Position numbers and translations under genes: made by a program. Shown piece by piece: positions 1 to 11,300 of a DNA stretch of 64,000 bases. How positions within the stretch are numbered: the first letter of the stretch is position 1; every line of letters starts with the position of its first letter. The notes beneath the pieces are model-generated. The model did not search any database. It saw only the letters and a program-made list of their open reading frames with translations, and had not been told where the DNA came from. Where the stretch lies: the NCBI GenBank assembly GCA_023431055.1, contig JAEYXX010000070.1:4962-68961 (forward strand). Reading direction: 5' to 3'. The stretch comes from Pseudomonadota bacterium (GTDB lineage Bacteria > Pseudomonadota > Gammaproteobacteria > Pseudomonadales > Pseudomonadaceae).

Positions 1-254
1 TCATCCTGCTCGACGAACCCTTCGCCGGGGTCGACCCGATTTCGGTGGGCGATATCAAGCAGATCATCCATCACCTCAAGACCAAGGGCATCGGCATCCT
101 GATCACCGATCACAACGTGCGCGAAACCCTGGACATCTGCGAAACCGCCTACATCGTCAACGACGGACAACTGATCGCCGAAGGCGACGCCGAGACCATC
201 CTCGCCAACCAGACGGTGAAAGAGGTATATCTGGGCCACGAGTTCCGCCTTTAG
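1..254 (+). CDS. lptB: LPS export ABC transporter ATP-binding protein LptB (C-terminal part)
   Basis: Truncated by the left window edge; the reading frame is open from base 3. The visible part begins inside the Walker B / D-loop segment ([18 protein letters not shown]) and continues to the switch histidine in [12 protein letters not shown], then to the short C-terminal tail ending LGHEFRL, which is characteristic of LptB. LptB is the cytoplasmic ATPase of the LptB2FG complex that extracts lipopolysaccharide from the inner membrane and drives it across the LptC-LptA bridge. The gene directly precedes rpoN, the order usual in Pseudomonas and enterobacteria, which supports LptB over a generic ABC ATPase. 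The start codon and Walker A motif lie outside the window. Confidence 0.93.
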   Translation, partial: ILLDEPFAGVDPISVGDIKQIIHHLKTKGIGILITDHNVRETLDICETAYIVNDGQLIAEGDAETILANQTVKEVYLGHEFRL

Positions 255-315
255 GTCGCCGCGGTTTCGCTACAGAAATATTGCAACCCCTAGGCAAGAA
301 CGAGAAATTCAGGCA

Positions 316-321
316 TATAAT
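316..321 (+). promoter_or_regulatory. candidate -10 box upstream of rpoN
   Basis: A perfect TATAAT lies 68 bases before the rpoN start, in the 135-base gap after lptB. No good -35 hexamer sits 17 bases upstream (the bases there read GGCAAG or AGGCAA), so this is only a candidate for a separate rpoN promoter in addition to read-through from lptB. Confidence 0.35.
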
Positions 322-389
322 TTGCTTCCTGGCGGCGCTTCGGCGCCCTGATGTGGAAGGCGTAACTCGCCAGTAAATTAAGGTCTGCA

Positions 390-1883
390 ATGAAACCATC
401 GCTAGTCCTCAAGATGGGCCAGCAGCTGACGATGACCCCGCAGCTGCAACAGGCTATCCGCCTCCTCCAACTGTCCACCCTGGACCTGCAACAGGAAATC
501 CAGGAGGCGCTGGAATCCAACCCCATGCTCGAGCGCCAGGAAGATGGCGACGACTTCGACAACAGCGACCCGATGGCCGATGGCGCCGAAAGCGCTACCC
601 CTGCCCCGAGCAAGGAAGAGAGCTATCAGGAAACCACTCCGACGGTGGACAACCTGGAAGACGGCGAGTGGGGCGAACGCATCCCCAACGAGCTGCCGGT
701 CGATACCGCCTGGGAAGACATCTACCAGACCAGCGCCAGCAGCCTGCCCAGCAACGATGATGACGAGTGGGACTTCACCACTCGCACCTCTAGCGGCGAG
801 AGCCTGCACAGTCACCTGCTCTGGCAACTGAACCTGGCTCCCATGTCGGACAAGGACCGACTGATTGCCGCCACGCTGATCGACTGCATCAACAACGATG
901 GCTACCTCGAAGAAACCCTCGAGGAAGTGACCGAGTCCTTCGACCCCGAACTGGATATCGAGCAGGACGAAGTCGAGGTCGTGCTGCACCGCATCCAGCA
1001 GTTCGAACCGGCCGGTATCGGCGCCCGCGACCTGCGCGAATGCCTGCTGCTGCAATTGCGCCAGCTACCTGCCAACACGCCCTGGCTGAACGAAACCCAG
1101 CGCGTGGTCAGCGACTACCTGGAGCTGCTCGGCAGCCGCGACTACGCACAGCTGATGCGCCGCACCAAACTCAAGGAAGACGAGTTGCGCCAGGTCATCG
1201 ACCTGATCCAGCGCCTGAATCCGCGACCGGGCTCGCAAATCGAGTCCAGCGAGCCGGAATACGTCGTACCGGACGTCATCGTGCGCAAGCACAACGACCG
1301 CTGGCTGGTGGAGCTGAACCAGGAAGCCATGCCGCGCCTGCGCGTCAACCCGCAGTACGCTGGCTTCGTCAAACGCGCCGACTCCAGCGCCGACAACACC
1401 TTCATGCGCAATCAGCTGCAGGAGGCGCGCTGGTTCATCAAGAGCCTGCAGAGCCGCAACGAGACACTGATGAAGGTGGCCACGCAGATCGTCGAGCACC
1501 AGCGCGGTTTCCTCGATTACGGTGACGAGGCGATGAAACCTCTGGTGTTGCACGACATCGCCGAAGCGGTAGGCATGCATGAGTCGACGATCTCACGCGT
1601 GACCACGCAGAAATTCATGCACACGCCACGCGGTATTTACGAGCTGAAATATTTCTTCTCCAGCCACGTCAGCACCTCTGAAGGCGGCGAATGCTCGTCC
1701 ACCGCGATCCGCGCCATCATCAAAAAACTGGTTGCGGCGGAAAACGCGAAAAAGCCATTGAGTGACAGCAAGATCGCTGGTTTACTGGAGGCACAAGGCA
1801 TCCAAGTCGCCCGTCGGACGGTCGCCAAGTATCGCGAGTCCCTCGGTATAGCGCCCTCCAGTGAGCGCAAGCGACTGATGTAG
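390..1883 (+). CDS. rpoN: RNA polymerase sigma-54 factor RpoN
   Basis: 497 residues, the normal length for Pseudomonas RpoN. Residues 1-50 form the glutamine- and leucine-rich region I that contacts activators; residues ~50-115 are the acidic region II; the core-binding domain and the helix-turn-helix that reads the -12 element follow. The RpoN box [10 protein letters not shown], which reads the -24 element, is at residues 474-483, fourteen residues before the end. RpoN directs RNA polymerase to -24/-12 promoters and needs AAA+ activators; in Pseudomonas it controls nitrogen use, flagella and many catabolic genes. It heads the usual cluster with hpf, ptsN, rapZ and ptsO. A sigma-54-like promoter occurs in this window before the first dpp binding-protein gene. 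Confidence 0.98.
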   Translation: MKPSLVLKMGQQLTMTPQLQQAIRLLQLSTLDLQQEIQEALESNPMLERQEDGDDFDNSDPMADGAESATPAPSKEESYQETTPTVDNLEDGEWGERIPNELPVDTAWEDIYQTSASSLPSNDDDEWDFTTRTSSGESLHSHLLWQLNLAPMSDKDRLIAATLIDCINNDGYLEETLEEVTESFDPELDIEQDEVEVVLHRIQQFEPAGIGARDLRECLLLQLRQLPANTPWLNETQRVVSDYLELLGSRDYAQLMRRTKLKEDELRQVIDLIQRLNPRPGSQIESSEPEYVVPDVIVRKHNDRWLVELNQEAMPRLRVNPQYAGFVKRADSSADNTFMRNQLQEARWFIKSLQSRNETLMKVATQIVEHQRGFLDYGDEAMKPLVLHDIAEAVGMHESTISRVTTQKFMHTPRGIYELKYFFSSHVSTSEGGECSSTAIRAIIKKLVAAENAKKPLSDSKIAGLLEAQGIQVARRTVAKYRESLGIAPSSERKRLM

Positions 1884-1982
1884 GCCAGATCGACTGAAGG
1901 CAGAAGGTCTTCAGGCCAAAGTGTTCCGGCGGCGGGCCGAATAGGGCCCGTCTCTTACACAAGGCAACAAGGAGAAAGCGGT

Positions 1983-2291
1983 ATGCAAGTCAACATCAGT
2001 GGACATCAGCTGGATGTGACCGACGCCCTGCGTGACTACATCGGCGAGAAACTGGGCCGACTGGAACGCCACTTCGATAAGATCACCAACGTTCAGGTGA
2101 CCATGGAGGTCGAGAAACTCAAGCAGAAGATCGAAGCCACCCTGCATGTCGCCGGCGGCGAAGTCGTCGCCAATGCCGAACATCAGGACATGTACGCTGC
2201 CATCGACCTGTTGGCCGATAAACTCGACCGTCAACTCATCAAGCACAAGGAAAAGCAGCTAGAGCGTCTGCAAGGCGCCACGGCCCGCTAA
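1983..2291 (+). CDS. hpf: ribosome hibernation-promoting factor, short form
   Basis: 102 residues, the size of the short HPF/YfiA family without the C-terminal dimerisation domain of long HPF. The N-terminus (MQVNISGHQLDVTDALRDYI) and the middle segment VTMEVEKLKQKIEATLHVAGG match the beta-alpha-beta-beta-beta-alpha fold that binds the 30S decoding region. It promotes 100S ribosome dimers and protects ribosomes in stationary phase. A strong Shine-Dalgarno (AAGGAG) precedes the ATG. It lies 99 bases after rpoN and 12 bases before ptsN, so it is probably co-transcribed with ptsN. Confidence 0.96.
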   Translation: MQVNISGHQLDVTDALRDYIGEKLGRLERHFDKITNVQVTMEVEKLKQKIEATLHVAGGEVVANAEHQDMYAAIDLLADKLDRQLIKHKEKQLERLQGATAR

Positions 2292-2303
2292 CATTCCCCA
2301 TCC

Positions 2304-2768
2304 ATGATCCGACTTGAAAACATCCTGACCCCCGGCCGTTCCCTGGTGAACGTGCCGGGCGGCAGTAAGAAACGCGTGCTCGAACAGATCGCCAATCTGG
2401 TTGCGCGCGACCTGCCCGACCTGGATGCCCAGGACATCTTCGAAAGCCTTATCGCCCGCGAGAAGCTCGGTTCCACCGGTTTCGGCAACGGCATCGCCAT
2501 TCCCCACTGCCGCCTGGCCGGCTGCAGTGCACCGATCAGCGCCGTGTTGCATCTGGAGACCGCAGTCGACTTCGACGCCATCGATGGCGCACCGGTCGAT
2601 CTGCTGTTCGTCCTGCTGGTGCCGGAAGCGGCAACCGACGCGCACCTCGAGTTGCTGCGCCAGATCGCCAGCATGCTCGATCGCCAGGATGTACGTGAAC
2701 GTCTACGCCAAGCCAACAGTGGCGAAGATCTCTATCAGGTCGTGGTGGACATTCAGAACGGTCAATGA
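2304..2768 (+). CDS. ptsN: PTS IIA-like nitrogen regulatory protein PtsN (EIIA-Ntr)
   Basis: 154 residues, one PTS EIIA type 2 domain. The phosphorylated histidine is His68 in the motif [12 protein letters not shown]-Ntr is the terminal phospho-acceptor of the nitrogen PTS chain PtsP - PtsO (NPr) - PtsN. It does not transport sugar but regulates potassium uptake, carbon/nitrogen balance and, in Pseudomonas, polyhydroxyalkanoate and sigma-54 promoter output. Its partner NPr is encoded two genes downstream; the first-step kinase PtsP is not in the window. The stop overlaps the region of the rapZ start (rapZ ATG begins 2 bases after the ptsN stop), so translation is probably coupled. Confidence 0.97.
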   Translation: MIRLENILTPGRSLVNVPGGSKKRVLEQIANLVARDLPDLDAQDIFESLIAREKLGSTGFGNGIAIPHCRLAGCSAPISAVLHLETAVDFDAIDGAPVDLLFVLLVPEAATDAHLELLRQIASMLDRQDVRERLRQANSGEDLYQVVVDIQNGQ

Positions 2769-2769
2769 C

Positions 2770-3627
2770 ATGCGCCTGATCATCGTCAGCGGTCGCTCGG
2801 GCTCGGGCAAGAGCACCGCCCTCGATGTACTTGAGGACAACGGTTTCTACTGCATCGACAACCTGCCGGCCGGCTTGCTGCCAGACCTCGCCGAACGCTT
2901 CCTGCCGCATAGCGACATGCTGCTGCCGCAGGTGGCCGTGTCCATCGATGCACGCAACCTGCTGAGCCAGCTCAAGCGCTTCCCCGAGCTGCTCGAGGAA
3001 GTCCGCAAACGCAGTATCCGCTGCGACGTCCTTTATCTCGACGCCGAAGACGAGACCCTGCTCAAGCGTTTTTCGGAAACGCGCAGACGCCATCCGCTGA
3101 CCAACGAAAATCGTTCGCTGGCCGAAGCCATCGCCTACGAAAGCCAGCTGCTGGCGCCGATCACCGATCGTGCCGATCTGAAGATCGACACGACTCGACT
3201 GAACCTCTACCAGCTGCGCGACACGCTAAAGCTGCGCCTGCTGGGTCAGGTACAGACTGGCACCGCCTTTCTCGTCGAGTCCTTCGGTTTCAAACGTGGC
3301 ATGCCGGTCGACGCCGATCTGGTATTCGATGCACGTTGCCTGCCCAACCCATACTGGAAGCCTGAGCTGCGCGACTATTCCGGCCTGGATCAGCCCGTGG
3401 TCGACTACCTGGCCGCGCAACCGGAAGTCGAGGAAATGTATCAGGACATCCTCGCCTATCTGGAAAAATGGCTGCCGCGCTTCGCCGCCAGCAACCGCGC
3501 CTACGTCACAATCGCCATTGGTTGCACCGGTGGTCACCACCGCTCTGTGTATCTGGCCAATCGCCTGAGCCAGGCACTCAAAGACTCGCTGAAGAACGTC
3601 CAGGTGCGTCACCGCGACCTCAGCTAA
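2770..3627 (+). CDS. rapZ: RNase adapter protein RapZ (nucleotide-binding)
   Basis: 285 residues. A Walker A loop GRSGSGKS is at residues 8-15, and the C-terminal half carries the diagnostic [13 protein letters not shown] motif. In enterobacteria RapZ senses glucosamine-6-phosphate and delivers the small RNA GlmZ to RNase E; the role in Pseudomonas is less clear and no GlmZ-like RNA is seen here. The frame is open far upstream through ptsN, but the ATG at 2770 begins the family-conserved sequence [13 protein letters not shown] and sits immediately after the ptsN stop, so this start is preferred. Part of the rpoN-ptsO cluster. Confidence 0.96.
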   Translation: MRLIIVSGRSGSGKSTALDVLEDNGFYCIDNLPAGLLPDLAERFLPHSDMLLPQVAVSIDARNLLSQLKRFPELLEEVRKRSIRCDVLYLDAEDETLLKRFSETRRRHPLTNENRSLAEAIAYESQLLAPITDRADLKIDTTRLNLYQLRDTLKLRLLGQVQTGTAFLVESFGFKRGMPVDADLVFDARCLPNPYWKPELRDYSGLDQPVVDYLAAQPEVEEMYQDILAYLEKWLPRFAASNRAYVTIAIGCTGGHHRSVYLANRLSQALKDSLKNVQVRHRDLS

Positions 3628-3641
3628 GGAGCCATGCCGCG

Positions 3642-3914
3642 ATGCCCGCACGTGAAATCACCATCATCAACAAGCTTGGTCTGCACGCCCGCGCCGCGGC
3701 GAAATTCGTCGGTGTGGCGAGCAGCTATCCCTGCCAGGTGCGCATCGGCCGCAGCGCCGAAAGCCTGGTGGACGGCAAGAGCATCATGGCCGTGATGATG
3801 TTGGCTGCCGGCAAGGGCACCAATGTGCACCTGCTGACCGAGGGCGAGCAGGACGAAGACGCAATGGCCGCGCTGGTGGCGCTGATCGAGAACTACTTCG
3901 ACGAAGGGGAGTAA
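3642..3914 (+). CDS. ptsO: nitrogen-PTS phosphocarrier protein NPr
   Basis: 90 residues, an HPr-like fold. The phosphorylated histidine is His15 in KLGLHARAAAKF. The conserved regulatory-type serine region VDGKSIMAVMML is present around residue 47. NPr passes phosphate from PtsP to PtsN (EIIA-Ntr), encoded two genes upstream. The ATG at 3642 follows the AAGGAG of CTAAGGAGCC after the rapZ stop; the frame is open upstream but that would add an unrelated extension. This is the last gene of the cluster, followed by an intrinsic terminator. Confidence 0.96.
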   Translation: MPAREITIINKLGLHARAAAKFVGVASSYPCQVRIGRSAESLVDGKSIMAVMMLAAGKGTNVHLLTEGEQDEDAMAALVALIENYFDEGE

Positions 3915-3932
3915 CGCCCCTGCGCCAAATGC

Positions 3933-3956
3933 CAAGGCCACCCACGGGTGGCCTTG
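3933..3956 (+). terminator. intrinsic terminator after ptsO
   Basis: A perfect 10-bp stem (CAAGGCCACC / GGTGGCCTTG) with loop CACG, followed by TCGTT. It lies between the convergent ptsO and pmbA genes and may serve both strands, although neither side has a long T run. Confidence 0.75.
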
Positions 3957-3971
3957 TCGTTACAGCCGTCC

Positions 3972-5318
3972 TCAACTGCCTGCGACGGTCATCTTCTCGA
4001 TCAGTACCGAGCCCGTGCAGATATTGCCGCGCCGTTCCAGGTCGCGGCCGACCGCAACGATCTGGCGGAACATGTCGCGCAAGTTGCCGGCGATGGTCAC
4101 CTCCTGCACCGGGAACTGAATCTCGCCGTTCTCAACCCAGAAGCCCGCCGCACCACGAGAATAGTCGCCGGTGACCAGATTCAGGCCCTGCCCCATCAGC
4201 TCGGTCACCAGCAGGCCGCGCCCCATCCGCCGGATCAGCGCCTGCTGATCCTCATCGCCGTGGGTGACGAACAGGTTGTGCACGCCACCAGAGTTGGCGG
4301 TGCTGGGCAGTCCCAGCTTGCGCCCGGAATAGGTGCCGAGTACGTAGGACACCAGCTCGCCCTTTTCCACGAAAGGTTTTGCGTAAGTGGCCAGGCCATC
4401 ACCATCGAAAGCTGCACTGCCCAGGGCTCGAGGCAGATGCGGACGTTCGTCGAGCGTCAGCCACTCGGGGAACAGACGCTGGCCGAGCGCGCCTTCGAGG
4501 AAGGAGGAATGGCGATACAGATTGCCGCCCGAGATTGCCGCCAGCAGATGACTGAACAGCCCGCCGGCAAGCTCGGCAGCGAACAGCACCGGCACCTCGC
4601 AGGTGGGCACCGGCCGCGCGCCCAGGCGGCTGACCGCACGCTCGGCAGCCCGCTGGCCGATACCCGCGGCGTCGGCCAGCAGTTCGCCCTGGCGATTGAC
4701 GTCATACCAGTAGTCCCGCTGCATCTGCCCCTCGCCTTCGGCGATCATCACGCAGCTCAGGCTGTGCCGGGTGCTGGCATAACCACCGACGAAACCATGA
4801 CTGTTGCCATACACGCGGCAACCCTGATGGGTGTTCAGACTGGTGCCATCGGCGTTCTTGATCCGGGTGTCGGCGGCGAACGCTGCCGCCTCGCAGGCCA
4901 GTGCCTGCTCCACCGCCTGCTCAGGCGTAATCGACCAGGGGTGATAGAGGTCCAGCTCGGGCAGCTCGCGCGCCATCAGCGCGGCATCGGCCAGGCCGGC
5001 ACATTCATCTTCGGAGGCGTGCTTGGCAATCGCCAGGGCTGCCGCCACGGTCTCGCGAATGGCCTCGATACCGGTGGCCGAGGTGCTGGCAGAGCCCTTG
5101 CGCTGGCCCACATACAAGGTGATGCCAAAACCCTGATCACGATTGAACTCGACGGTTTCCACCTCGCCCTGGCGCACGGTGGTGGACAACCCCTGGCCAG
5201 CCGAGACGGCTACCTCACAGGCACTGGCGCCCTGGCGCCGGGCCTCGGCGAGAATCGTCTCGACCTGCTCCTGCAGCGCTGGCAGGGCCTGCGGCCCGAT
5301 ACGTTCTACTTCACTCAT
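3972..5318 (-). CDS. pmbA: metalloprotease-complex subunit PmbA (TldE)
   Basis: 448 residues. PmbA/TldE pairs with TldD in a heterodimeric protease that trims unfolded peptides, matures microcin B17 and degrades the CcdA antitoxin in E. coli. The zinc site is on TldD; consistent with this, no HExxxH is seen here. Family features include the N-terminal segment EQVETILAEARRQGA and the C-terminal IAGNLRDMFRQIVAVGRD. An in-frame GTG lies two codons upstream at 5324, but GGGAG is spaced five bases from the ATG at 5318, so that start is chosen. darP starts divergently 127 bases away; the partner tldD lies 658 bases further on, on the same strand. Confidence 0.95.
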   Translation of the reverse strand: MSEVERIGPQALPALQEQVETILAEARRQGASACEVAVSAGQGLSTTVRQGEVETVEFNRDQGFGITLYVGQRKGSASTSATGIEAIRETVAAALAIAKHASEDECAGLADAALMARELPELDLYHPWSITPEQAVEQALACEAAAFAADTRIKNADGTSLNTHQGCRVYGNSHGFVGGYASTRHSLSCVMIAEGEGQMQRDYWYDVNRQGELLADAAGIGQRAAERAVSRLGARPVPTCEVPVLFAAELAGGLFSHLLAAISGGNLYRHSSFLEGALGQRLFPEWLTLDERPHLPRALGSAAFDGDGLATYAKPFVEKGELVSYVLGTYSGRKLGLPSTANSGGVHNLFVTHGDEDQQALIRRMGRGLLVTELMGQGLNLVTGDYSRGAAGFWVENGEIQFPVQEVTIAGNLRDMFRQIVAVGRDLERRGNICTGSVLIEKMTVAGS

Positions 5319-5445
5319 AAACACTCCCGATGCTCTAGGTGCAGGCCCGATGCGTACATAGCCCGCGCCTGCTCTCGACTGCCGGCTACGGGCCGGCGGT
5401 CACGGTTGCTGCTATCATGGCGGCGTTTCCCTCTGGACCCACCCC

Positions 5446-5964
5446 ATGTCTGATTCCTATGACGACTTCTCCCTAGAGAAGAGCAAATCTCAGGTCAAAC
5501 GCGAGCTGCATGCCCTGCAGGATCTCGGCGAGCGTCTGACTACGCTCAAGCCGGACCTGCTGGCCAAGATGCCGCTGACCGACGCATTACGCCGCGCACT
5601 CGCCGAAGCGCCGAAACACACGGCCAACGCCGCGCGCAAACGCCACATCCAGTTCATCGGCAAGCTGATGCGCGAACAGGATGTCGAAGCGATCGTCGCC
5701 ATGCTCGACCAGGTGGACAGCTCCACACGCGAGTACAACGAGCGTTTCCATGCGCTGGAGCGCTGGCGCGACCGCCTCATCGCTGAAGGCGACAGCGCGC
5801 TGGAAAGCTTCGTCGAGCTTTACCCCGACGCCGACGTCCAGCATTTGCGCGGCCTGGTCCGCCATGCTCAGCACGAAGCCGCGCGCAACAAGCCGCCGGC
5901 CGCTGCACGCAAGGTGTTCAAGTACATCCGCGAGCTAGACGAAATCCAGCGCGGCTTGCGCTGA
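5446..5964 (+). CDS. darP: ribosome biogenesis factor DarP / YjgA (DUF615)
   Basis: 172 residues, the usual family length. The sequence starts with an acidic tail ([20 protein letters not shown]) and is otherwise alpha-helical with conserved blocks [14 protein letters not shown] and [18 protein letters not shown]. DarP (formerly YjgA, DUF615) associates with pre-50S ribosomes and helps late assembly of the large subunit. In gammaproteobacteria it is habitually placed beside pmbA, here divergently. It converges with tldD with only 12 bases between the stops. Confidence 0.93.
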   Translation: MSDSYDDFSLEKSKSQVKRELHALQDLGERLTTLKPDLLAKMPLTDALRRALAEAPKHTANAARKRHIQFIGKLMREQDVEAIVAMLDQVDSSTREYNERFHALERWRDRLIAEGDSALESFVELYPDADVQHLRGLVRHAQHEAARNKPPAAARKVFKYIRELDEIQRGLR

Positions 5965-5976
5965 GCCGGCATCGCC

Positions 5977-7419
5977 TCAGGCACCGGTGCCGCCAACGGT
6001 GATCGCATCGATCTTCAGCGTCGGCTGGCCGACGCCTACCGGCACCGACTGACCATCCTTGCCACAGGTGCCAACGCCGCTATCCAGGGCCAGGTCGTTG
6101 CCGACCATGGACACCCGGCTCATGGCCTCCGGGCCATTGCCGATCAGGGTCGCGCCCTTGACCGGCGCGGTGATCTTGCCGTCCTCGATCAGGTAGGCCT
6201 CGCTGGTGGAAAAGACGAACTTGCCGCTGGTGATGTCCACCTGGCCGCCGCCGAGATTGGCGCAGTAGATGCCCTTCTTCACCGAGCGGATGATTTCCTC
6301 CGGGTCGCTCTCGCCGGCCAGCATGTAGGTGTTGGTCATGCGTGGCATCGGCAGGTGCGCATAGGATTCACGACGACCGTTGCCGGTAGCGGCCACGCCC
6401 ATCAGGCGCGCGTTGAGCTTGTCCTGCATGTAGCCTTTGAGCACGCCGTTCTCGATCAGCGTGGTGCACTGAGTCGGTGTGCCTTCGTCATCGACGCTGA
6501 GCGAGCCACGACGACCGGCCAGGGTGCCATCATCGACGATGGTGCACAGACTGGACGCCACCTTCTGCCCGACCTTACCGCTATAGGCCGAGCTGCCCTT
6601 GCGGTTGAAGTCACCCTCCAGGCCGTGGCCGACCGCCTCATGCAGCAACACGCCGGACCAGCCAGCGCCCATCACCACCGGCATGCTGCCGGCAGGCGCG
6701 GCGATGGCTTCGAGGTTGACCAGCGCCTGGCGCAGCGCCTCGCGGGCATAGCTCATGGCGCGGTCCTCATCGAGGAAATAGCGGTAGTCGGTACGCCCGC
6801 CGCCGCCATGGCCACCACGTTCGCGGCGCCCGTTCTGCTCGACGATGACACTGACATTGAAGCGCACCAGCGGGCGGATATCGGCGCTGAGGCTGCCATC
6901 ATGAGCGGCGACCAGAATGCGATCCCAGACACCGGCCAGGCTCACGGTGACCTGCTTGATGCGCGGATCCAGCGCTCGGGTGGCGCGGTCGATGCGCTGC
7001 AGCAGCTCGACCTTCTCGGCGCGGCTCATGACATCCAGCGGGTTGCCTTCGGCATACAGCTGGGTCACCTGCGGGCTGACGAAAGCCTGCACCCGGCCCT
7101 GCTGGCCGGCACGGGAGATGGAACGCGCCGCTTGTGCGGCCTGGGTCAGCGCATCGAGGCTGATCGCATTGCTGTAGGCAAAGCCGGTTTTCTCACCGGA
7201 CTGGGCGCGCACGCCGACGCCCTGATCGAGGTTGAAACTGCCTTCCTTGACGATGCCATCTTCCAGCACCCAGGTTTCCGACACCTGGCTTTGGAAATAA
7301 AGGTCGGCGGCATCGATGCCAGGCCCTGCGACCTCACCCAGCACGGCACTGAGGCTGTCGAGCGTCAGGTTACCTGGCGCCAGCAGGTGCTCGCTGACGG
7401 ATTGCAACATCGTATTCAT
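5977..7419 (-). CDS. tldD: metalloprotease TldD
   Basis: 480 residues, almost the length of E. coli TldD. The zinc-binding HEAVGH (HExxxH) is at residues 260-265. TldD is the catalytic partner of PmbA (encoded at 3972-5318). The frame is open much further upstream through the preceding gene, but the ATG at 7419 begins the family-like [18 protein letters not shown], has GGAG five bases before it, and lies 2 bases after the stop of the upstream nitrilase-family gene. This suggests tight coupling to that gene and to the long minus-strand mre-rng-yhdP run. Confidence 0.96.
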   Translation of the reverse strand: MNTMLQSVSEHLLAPGNLTLDSLSAVLGEVAGPGIDAADLYFQSQVSETWVLEDGIVKEGSFNLDQGVGVRAQSGEKTGFAYSNAISLDALTQAAQAARSISRAGQQGRVQAFVSPQVTQLYAEGNPLDVMSRAEKVELLQRIDRATRALDPRIKQVTVSLAGVWDRILVAAHDGSLSADIRPLVRFNVSVIVEQNGRRERGGHGGGGRTDYRYFLDEDRAMSYAREALRQALVNLEAIAAPAGSMPVVMGAGWSGVLLHEAVGHGLEGDFNRKGSSAYSGKVGQKVASSLCTIVDDGTLAGRRGSLSVDDEGTPTQCTTLIENGVLKGYMQDKLNARLMGVAATGNGRRESYAHLPMPRMTNTYMLAGESDPEEIIRSVKKGIYCANLGGGQVDITSGKFVFSTSEAYLIEDGKITAPVKGATLIGNGPEAMSRVSMVGNDLALDSGVGTCGKDGQSVPVGVGQPTLKIDAITVGGTGA

Positions 7420-7421
7420 GG

Positions 7422-8270
7422 TCACTCCACAACGATCGGGCGCGGCGCACCCGATAAAAAGAATCGGCGGTCCTGCTGCACCGGCATACGTTGGCGAATG
7501 GCCGCCTGCTCGGCGACATCGCGTGAAGCCAGCAATGCGGCTTCTCCCTGATCCTGCTCGGCGAGCACGCTGCCCCAGGGGTCGATGATGGCCGAATGAC
7601 CAAAGGTCATGCGCTGACCCGGGTGTTCGCCGCCCTGCCCCGCTGCCAGCACATAGCACTGGGTTTCGATGGCACGCGCCCGCGTCAGTACCCGCCAATG
7701 CGCCGCGCCAGTCACGGCGGTGAAGGCTGCCGGCACGCTGATCAGCTCGGCGCCGGCTTCACGCAGCGCACCGAACAGCTCGGGAAAGCGCAAGTCGTAA
7801 CACACCGTCAGGCCCAGGCGCCCCACCGGCGTATCCGCCACCACGACACGCTGGCCATGGACGAAATCGTCGGACTCGCGATATCGGCCACGGTTGTCGG
7901 CCACGTCCACATCGAACAGGTGCAGCTTGTCATAGCGAGCTGCGCGCTCGCCCTGATCATCGATCAGTAGCGAACAGGCGTGCGGCTTGCCTTCGGCGTC
8001 ATCGTCCGGCGGCAGCGGCAAGGTGCCGGCCACAATCCATAAACTGAGGTCACGCGCAGCGCGTTTCAACCAGGGCAGGATCGGCCCTTCGCCCAAAGCC
8101 TCGGCGCGACCGATGGCCGCCAGGTCGCGTCGTCCCATGGCGGCGAAATTCTCCGGCAGCACGGCGAGGCGCGCGCCGCCCTGCGCAGCCCGCTCCAGCA
8201 TGCGGCGCGCCAGGCGCAGGTTGGTTTGCACGTCGTCCTGACTGACCATCTGGATTACAGCGAGGTTCAT
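7422..8270 (-). CDS. carbon-nitrogen hydrolase, nitrilase superfamily (Nit1/NIT2-like amidase)
   Basis: 282 residues, a single nitrilase domain. The catalytic triad is visible: Glu40 (LPENFAAMG), Lys115 (RYDKLHLFD) and Cys157 ([13 protein letters not shown]). The [11 protein letters not shown] signature is that of the Nit1/NIT2-like branch, which includes omega-amidases and the deaminated-glutathione amidase NitB/YbeM. The substrate cannot be fixed from sequence; repair of deaminated glutathione is the likeliest. A TTG four codons upstream (8282) is possible, but the ATG at 8270 starts the conserved MNLAVIQM. It lies between yhdP and tldD in one minus-strand run. Confidence 0.88.
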   Translation of the reverse strand: MNLAVIQMVSQDDVQTNLRLARRMLERAAQGGARLAVLPENFAAMGRRDLAAIGRAEALGEGPILPWLKRAARDLSLWIVAGTLPLPPDDDAEGKPHACSLLIDDQGERAARYDKLHLFDVDVADNRGRYRESDDFVHGQRVVVADTPVGRLGLTVCYDLRFPELFGALREAGAELISVPAAFTAVTGAAHWRVLTRARAIETQCYVLAAGQGGEHPGQRMTFGHSAIIDPWGSVLAEQDQGEAALLASRDVAEQAAIRQRMPVQQDRRFFLSGAPRPIVVE

Positions 8271-8320
8271 GGCGGTACTCAATCAGTTCTCGTCGTGACA
8301 GCCTACGCCAAGACGCACCG

Positions 8321-11300
8321 TCATTGCGGTTTTTCGAAAGGCTTGTCGAAGCTGATATCCGGGTCCTGCAGCGGGCCTTTGACGTCGTACTGCACGCTGG
8401 CGAAACGAGCAACCTTGTCACCCAGCAACTTGTCCGCCACGAACAGGGCGCCACCGATCGCCGGCGCACCGACGATCAACGCCGCCAACGGTAGGTTGTT
8501 GGTCACTGGCAGGGTCACCAGCAGCTTGGCATCGATGCGCTCATCGCGCATGTCCAGGTTACCGTTCAGCTCCAGATTGCTCGAAGGTCCCGTCAGGGTG
8601 ATGGGCTCCTGGGTGACGAACAGTCCGTTGGTCGCCTGCAGGTTGCCCTTGACCCGGTCGTAGCTCAGCCCCTTGCCCAGCAGGTCGGAGAAATCCAGAC
8701 GCAAGCGGCGGCCGATGGAGTTGAAGTTGAGCAGGCCGAACACGCGCAGTGCCTGAGCCGAGCCCTGTACCTCGACGAACTGCCCCTTGCGCAACGAGGG
8801 GTCGAGATTGCCGGAAAAGCGCTTGAGCGAGAACCAGGCCGGCGAACCGGGCCAGCTGCCATCAACGTCGACCCGGAAACTTTCACTGGTCACGCTGGGG
8901 GCGTAATCCCAGGCTTTCAGGATCGCGCCCAGGTCCTTGCCCTGTAGGCGCCCCTTGTACCAGCTCTGGGTGTTGCCGGCGCTACTTCGCCAGCCGGCAC
9001 TGCCGCCAATCTTCAGCCCCTGCAAATCAAGATCGAGCTCATCGAAACGCACGCCGCGCTCTTCCGGGCGCACCTTGAGCGACCAGGCGCCCAGCACCTT
9101 GTCGCCGCGCTGCACGCGCTGGATGCTGATATCCAGGGCCGGCAGCGTACTGGGATCGAAATCGGCCAGCGGATCAGGCGCATCGGCGGCCTTTTCCGCA
9201 TTGGGGTCCGCTGCCGGCAGGCGCACATGCTGCAGGTCGGCGCGAATCGGTACACCCTCGGCATCGGCCAGCAGCACGCGGCCAGCCGCCAGTTCGCTGT
9301 CGAACTGCACTGCCCAAGCCTGACCCTCTCGCTCCAGGCCGACGGTCAGTTGCTCGACCTCCTGACCGAAGCCGCGGAATCGCCCGATCTCCAGGCGCGC
9401 ACTACGGAACAGACGCTGGCTGTCAGCATCCACTTCGACCGGATGCGTGCTACCGAGCTGCTTCCAGGCATCCACATCCAGCTCCTCCAGACGCCCACGC
9501 ACACGCAGCCCCTGGCCAGGCGGCAGACCCGCCGCGCCACCGCCGACCACTACCTCGCCGCGACCATCGGCCAGCGCACCGGCAGGCGCGGCCAGATTCA
9601 GGCTGGCCAACTCGCCGTAATCCGCCCAATAGCGGCGCTCACGCCCGGATAGCGTCATGCGCCAACTGGCATCCCGCTCCTGCGTTGCCGGCTTGCCGAA
9701 CGGCGCAGGCAGATCGATCGCGACACCGCGCAGGTTGGAATCGACGCGCAACTTGCTGTCATCGCCATCCAGCGTCAGGCGCAGGCGATATGGCAGTGTG
9801 CCGCTGACCGGCAATTTCGCTGGACCGCCCAGCCATTTGCTTAGGGTGTCGACCTGCACCTGACCACGCAGATCGAACAGCGTACGCGCTTGCCCGCGCG
9901 ATCCCTCGGCGTTGATTCTGCCGCTGACCTGGCGCCCGAATACCTCGGCACGGACGTCCGGTGCGCTCAGGCCGGCATTGCTGTCGAAGCGAAACGCGCC
10001 CTTGACCTTGCTCAGTTGCAGATCCGGATTGGCCAGCTTGAGGCTGGCCCCTTCAGTGGCAAAATCCACCACCACGCCTGGCTTGGCGGCCTTCTGCAGC
10101 GGAATATCCAATTGCAGTCGGCCGGCCAACGGGCCTTCACCCTGCCAGCCGGCGAAAACTTCCGACGTGCCCAGCGGCGCCTCCTGCAACAGCTTGATGG
10201 CATCGCCCAGACTGCTCTGCACATCGCCCTCGAGCTGCAGGCGCGGCGGCTTGCCGTCGTGCAGCAGGGGAATATTGGCCGTAACATCGCTGACCTGGCT
10301 CTCCAGCAGGCGCCCGCTCTGCAGGCGCACGCGCACCGCATCGTCCTCGATCAGCACTTCGCCCACACCCTCCCGCAGCGAAGGCCAGCCAGGTTGAAAG
10401 GCCAACTCGGCGTCCTTCACCTTGAAGAACAGGCTGAGGCTGCGCGCGCCCAGTGACGCGCCCTTGCTCAGCGAGCCCTGGTACTGGAAGTAGCCTTCCT
10501 CGACGTGGCCTGCGCGAATAGCCGTCTTCAGCCAGTGATCGAGTTCCGCACTCATGCCGGGCGCGCGGCTCGGCAGATACTTCTCGGTGTAAGCGGCATC
10601 GCCGTCGCGCATGCCGACGCGCAGGTCCATGTAGTCCTCGGCCTCGGGATCGCGCAGCAGGCGGATCAGCATGTCGCCGGAGACCTGTCCTTCCTCGCCG
10701 TCGACCCGCATATAGGGGCTGTAAAGCGTCAGCCCGGCTTCGCTCCAGTCCCAGCTCAACCGCGCCTGCGCATGGCGATAGCGCCAGGGCTTAGGGAACA
10801 GCTGGTCCAGGTGCAAGGCGAAGTCCTCGGCATTCAGACGCAGCTCACCCTTGAACATGTTGCCCGAAGCGCTGCCGCTGACATTCTCGGCGGCCGGCGC
10901 GCCGTGGTAGGCCTGAATACCCACCTTGTCCAGATTGGCGGCGAACTGCAGACGCTCGGCGCCCTCACGCTGCGGGTAATAGTCGAGCAGCAGGTTGTTC
11001 ACCGCACCGACGGGTGCCAGCGCGATCAGAACGTCGCGAGCATTGTCGGGCATCGGCACCAGCGCCTGCACCAAAGGCGCCCAGGCGGCGAGATCGAGGC
11101 GGTCTGCGGTCAGGGCCCAGCGTTCGTCGGTGTCACCCTCATCGCCCTGCTTCAGGTTCAAATGCAGTTCGCCGATGCGCTGCTCACCATGCGTCAGGGC
11201 GAGGGAGTCGATCTGTGCGCGCACGCCCTTCTCGTCCTGAGCGAAGAAAGCGTTGAAGGCCAGGTCCTTGAGTGTCACCAGCTCGCGCCCTTGCTGACCG

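Noticed and set aside
3948..5453. 501-codon open frame on the plus strand across pmbA
   Set aside because: It lies wholly antisense to pmbA, a clear family member; long antisense frames are expected in GC-rich codon-biased DNA, and the translation has no recognisable domain.
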